From Arcuatula senhousia (lineage: Eukaryota > Mollusca > Bivalvia > Mytilida > Mytilidae), in NCBI GenBank assembly GCA_963971305.1, contig OZ020303.1, positions 19,093,184-19,157,183 of the forward strand: DNA of 64,000 bases, read 5' to 3'. This document shows positions 62,201-64,000 of the stretch, one piece after another. Under the pieces are notes generated by a model that did no database searches, was not told the DNA's origin, and saw only the letters and a program-made list of their open reading frames with translations. Positions within the stretch are counted from its first letter, which is position 1. Every line of letters starts with the position of its first letter. The position numbers and the translations under genes are program-made.

Positions 62201-64000
62201 TGTCATATGTAGTAGATTGTGAGATGTGTCCTTTATAATTTGCCCTGTAGATATAATAAAAGATAAATAAATACAAAATAAACCTTTTTGTATTCTGCAC
62301 TAATGACATGAAATGTCATATGGTTTAGTGATTTAAAATGTTTTTAAAATGTAGTAGACAAAATACAACACTAGACATAATTCTGGACTATGATTGTTTT
62401 AGAATTTTTAGCCAAAGAATATTTATCATAAACAACTGTTCATGGCCATATTCATTATTTCTCAACTTTGTTTTTGAGAAAAGTCAAAATAGTCCAACAT
62501 TGTGCACACATTTGAATAAGACACATTTGCTATTCAAATGGAAACAAAGAAAATGCTTTTTAAAAAGTTATTACTTATTTTTTTTTTAGTTTATATACAC
62601 AATGACATGCAGATCTCCCTATAGATAAACAGGGGTGTTCTATGTGTTGACCATACATAGCTTGGATAAGAATAGTTAATATTTCTGTTGCATTTAAATA
62701 CTGTATTCACCAATACCGCTTTAAGTTTAACAATGATGTCCAATACTTTTAAGATCCATGTTTGTTATATTTATCTATTTTTTATTTCAGTATGGTGTAG
62801 TTTTAGTATTAGTGTTAGGTGCTCTCTGTGTTGGAGGGGCACTTGCATTTATATTCAAAGAAAATGTAAGTATCAGGAACTGTGATGACCTAATGAATAA
62901 TTTCAATATATCTTGACCTATGTTTTATCAATAACTTTTAAGAAGTCAATAATATCTATTGCACAAACCAATAAAATTTGCCATATTAAAACACATTTAA
63001 ATTTATATTGAACCTCCTGCTTTTCTTTTTTAATGGAGATAACCTTAGAATAGTTAAATTGTTACAGTATCATTACCCAAAAACATATTTTTTTCACTAG
63101 TTAAATTGCAAAAAATTTTGCAAGCAAGTTTCAAAAATAGGAACTTTATTTGTTTTTTGAAAAAAAACCCCAAAAAACCTTAAAACTGAGAACAAATTTT
63201 CCAATTTAATAAAAGTTGAGACAAACACGAAGTCTGTGTATTATACAGACATGATAGTGTGATGTGATGGTATATTATATCAAGACTTCCTCATTACATT
63301 GGTACAAAGTAGCTATAGAAAGCGTAATTCAATGTTACACGTAATTACTCAAGAGATATATTTATTTAATCACGTCAGGCTAAGTTTATCTGATGCTTCA
63401 TTATGTGTTTGATGATAACATTATTAAGGAAACTTTTCATTGCTACATCAAGAAAATTGTCCTAGACACTTTCATTATGTCTATACTACCTTGTGCATTA
63501 TATATGCAAGCCAAGATTGCTATTACTGCCTTCACATATAATTCTTTTTTTTTCAATCTGCTCATCTTCTAATAGAAACATATAAGAATACAATGAACTT
63601 AAAAAAGCTATATAACATCAAATAAACCTATCATGTCCATATTCCAAGTTAAGTCATTAAAAATATGTTTTCCTGCACATATACAGGTTGACTTCACAAC
63701 ATTACAGCCCCTACCATAAAAAAAGAGAGAAAAAAAAGTCGGATAAAAAGTAGAAGAATATCTCATTTTGCACTGACCTAAAAAATAGAAATACCCAATT
63801 CAATTATTAGAAACTGGTTTTACCCTTATTAAGAATTAAATCGATTTGTTATTACTAATGTTTTGTCTCAGACTCAGTGTCACTAGAAGAACTTATATTT
63901 ATAGATATATTACCAAATTGTTTTTTATTTCAGATTACAAATAAAATAATTGACAAAATGAGTTCCTCCATACGATACCAGTATGGAAATGATGTGAGGG
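47172..64000 (+). CDS. Tetraspanin 2 with long cytoplasmic N-terminus (3' end beyond window)
   Basis: Exons 47172-47231, 48514-48684, 54434-54604, 56938-57138, 62791-62865 and 63934-64000+ join in frame and give about 248 residues before the window ends in the large loop. Residues 1-120 are a basic cytoplasmic extension (KEKDKKSKHKLKHKEKK near 50-65; RRQ and KPKRQ later). Cysteines PCFKCLRSALHC just before TM1 are likely palmitoylated. TM1 is about 125-148, TM2 about 170-192 with FCGCCGTMREDKC after it, and TM3 about 202-222. The large loop starts ITNKIIDKMSSSIRYQYG. The CCG motif is not yet reached. The TM1-TM2 and TM3 exons match tetraspanin 1 in length and phase, so the two are paralogues. 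The extension is unusual, as most tetraspanins have about 10-20 residues before TM1. Confidence 0.9.
47232..48513 (+). other. Tetraspanin 2 intron
   Basis: A GTAAAA donor and an AATCATAG acceptor bound AT-rich sequence with no recognised repeat. The alternative AG two bases further would break the frame. Confidence 0.5.
48514..48684 (+). CDS. Tetraspanin 2 exon 2 (basic cytoplasmic segment)
   Basis: 171 nt, acceptor AATCATAG, donor AAG|GTATGT, phase 0. It encodes a lysine-rich stretch (KEKDKKSKHKLKHKEKK) after a Ser-rich piece. It has an internal ATG that could serve as a start if no upstream exon is used. Confidence 0.75.
48685..50791 (+). other. Tetraspanin 2 intron, first part
   Basis: AT-rich sequence. 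Between about 49660 and 50040 a frame stays open for about 110 codons or more (KLWRNIDHLSPNFNQVFYDQ and onward) without a recognisable domain, possibly an old insertion. Confidence 0.4.
50792..50863 (+). CDS. Candidate alternative first coding exon of tetraspanin 2
   Basis: ATG opens 24 codons (MDNQGSMFKAITKEMKYRYL, then FGLG) ending at GGG|GTAAGT in phase 0. Joining to the phase-0 exon at 54434 would keep the frame and skip the lysine-rich exon. A palindromic ATTACGTAAT (50726-50735), a bZIP-type site, lies about 60 bases upstream. It could be chance. Confidence 0.35.
52393..52446 (+). CDS. Candidate alternative first coding exon (weak)
   Basis: ATG opens 18 codons (MSVEHGHGIYTIEKHCEK) ending at AAG|GTACAG in phase 0, again compatible with the exon at 54434. 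It is short, so chance is quite possible. Confidence 0.2.
52712..52756. repeat. Perfect 14-bp stem hairpin
   Basis: ACGTTTTCTTACTT and AAGTAAGAAAACGT form a perfect stem around a 17-base loop, inside a tetraspanin 2 intron. Origin unknown; possibly a remnant foldback element. Confidence 0.72.
54434..54604 (+). CDS. Tetraspanin 2 exon 3 (basic segment, start of TM1)
   Basis: 171 nt, acceptor TTTATTTTGCAG, donor CTT|GTAAGT, phase 0. It encodes basic PLKPKRQNS and RLYRRQST segments, the PCFKC and LHC cysteines, and the start of TM1. Confidence 0.9.
54605..56937 (+). other. Tetraspanin 2 intron
   Basis: AT-rich sequence between GTAAGT and ATTTCAG. A pair of similar blocks (AGATGATGTGCAT near 56555 and 56734) is a short local duplication. 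No element recognised. Confidence 0.5.
56938..57138 (+). CDS. Tetraspanin 2 exon 4 (TM1-TM2)
   Basis: 201 nt, phase 0 at both ends, the same length as exon 2 of tetraspanin 1. It encodes the rest of TM1, the small loop, TM2 and CGCCGTMREDKC. Confidence 0.95.
57139..59383 (+). other. Tetraspanin 2 intron, first part
   Basis: AT-rich sequence after the GTAAGT donor. No repeat or coding region recognised before the family 1 element. Confidence 0.5.
59384..59927 (+). repeat. Tandem-core element, family 1, two cores
   Basis: It matches 541-1440 and 28897-29442. The opening hairpin is decayed (GTGTCACTTGCCAAGCAGAGCGGGAC), but the GCAGGCGAGAC and AACTCTTGTT end is intact. Two cores. Confidence 0.78.
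59928..62790 (+). other. Tetraspanin 2 intron, second part
   Basis: AT-rich sequence up to the TTTATTTCAG acceptor. No element or coding region recognised. Confidence 0.5.
62791..62865 (+). CDS. Tetraspanin 2 exon 5 (TM3)
   Basis: 75 nt, phase 0, acceptor TTTATTTCAG, donor AAT|GTAAGT, the same length as exon 3 of tetraspanin 1. It encodes the TM3 helix (VLVLVLGALCVGGALAFIF). Confidence 0.93.
62866..63933 (+). other. Tetraspanin 2 intron
   Basis: AT-rich sequence between GTAAGT and TTTATTTCAG. No element recognised. Confidence 0.5.
63934..64000 (+). CDS. Tetraspanin 2 exon 6 (large loop start, cut by window end)
   Basis: Acceptor TTTATTTCAG, phase 0. It encodes ITNKIIDKMSSSIRYQYGND, the counterpart of exon 4 of tetraspanin 1. 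The donor lies beyond the window. Confidence 0.88.
   Translation, partial: MTNKIIDKMSSSIRYQYGNDVR

Overview
The window is eukaryotic, AT-rich, intron-rich and full of mobile elements. The repeat families, the domain content and the gene structure suggest a bivalve mollusc, most likely a mussel. That assignment is inference from repeat style, not from a search. Three protein-coding genes can be supported, all on the + strand. Every exon junction was checked by hand for GT/AG sites and reading phase.

Region 1 (231-11026) is the 3' part of a multi-Tudor gene of the germline TDRD type. Seven exons encode 880 visible residues. They contain the end of one extended Tudor domain, one complete canonical domain, one domain with altered binding-cage residues, and a roughly 300-residue acidic disordered tail. 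Its introns are packed with elements, including a TA-flanked element whose end now forms part of a splice donor. A non-coding stretch follows (11027-23645). It holds a divergent short repeat, tandem-core elements, a hAT-like element nested in one of them, and a 1.46-kb Mutator-like inverted-repeat element nested in an older palindrome.

Region 2 (23646-28080) is a complete eight-exon tetraspanin gene (275 residues, six-cysteine large loop). Region 3 (28081-47171) has no confident gene. It holds a tRNA-like SINE, more tandem-core elements, a LINE remnant split by a TTAA-flanked element, and a candidate TATA-driven first exon at 36493.

Region 4 (47172-64000, running off the end) is a second tetraspanin. 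Its TM1-TM2 and TM3 exons have the same lengths (201 and 75 nt) and phases as those of the first tetraspanin, so the two are paralogues. It differs by a basic cytoplasmic N-terminal extension of about 120 residues. Up to three further phase-0 ATG exons (36493, 50792, 52393) could give alternative N-termini.

The most unusual pattern is that at least six unrelated repeat families share one plan. Each begins with a short GC-rich hairpin, and most follow it with a GTCC/GTCT-rich tract. Five of the six have units of about 140-190 bp. Most carry an inverted copy of the hairpin arm near the far end, and several end in TCTTGTT or a close variant. This resembles bivalve pearl/Helentron-type non-autonomous elements.
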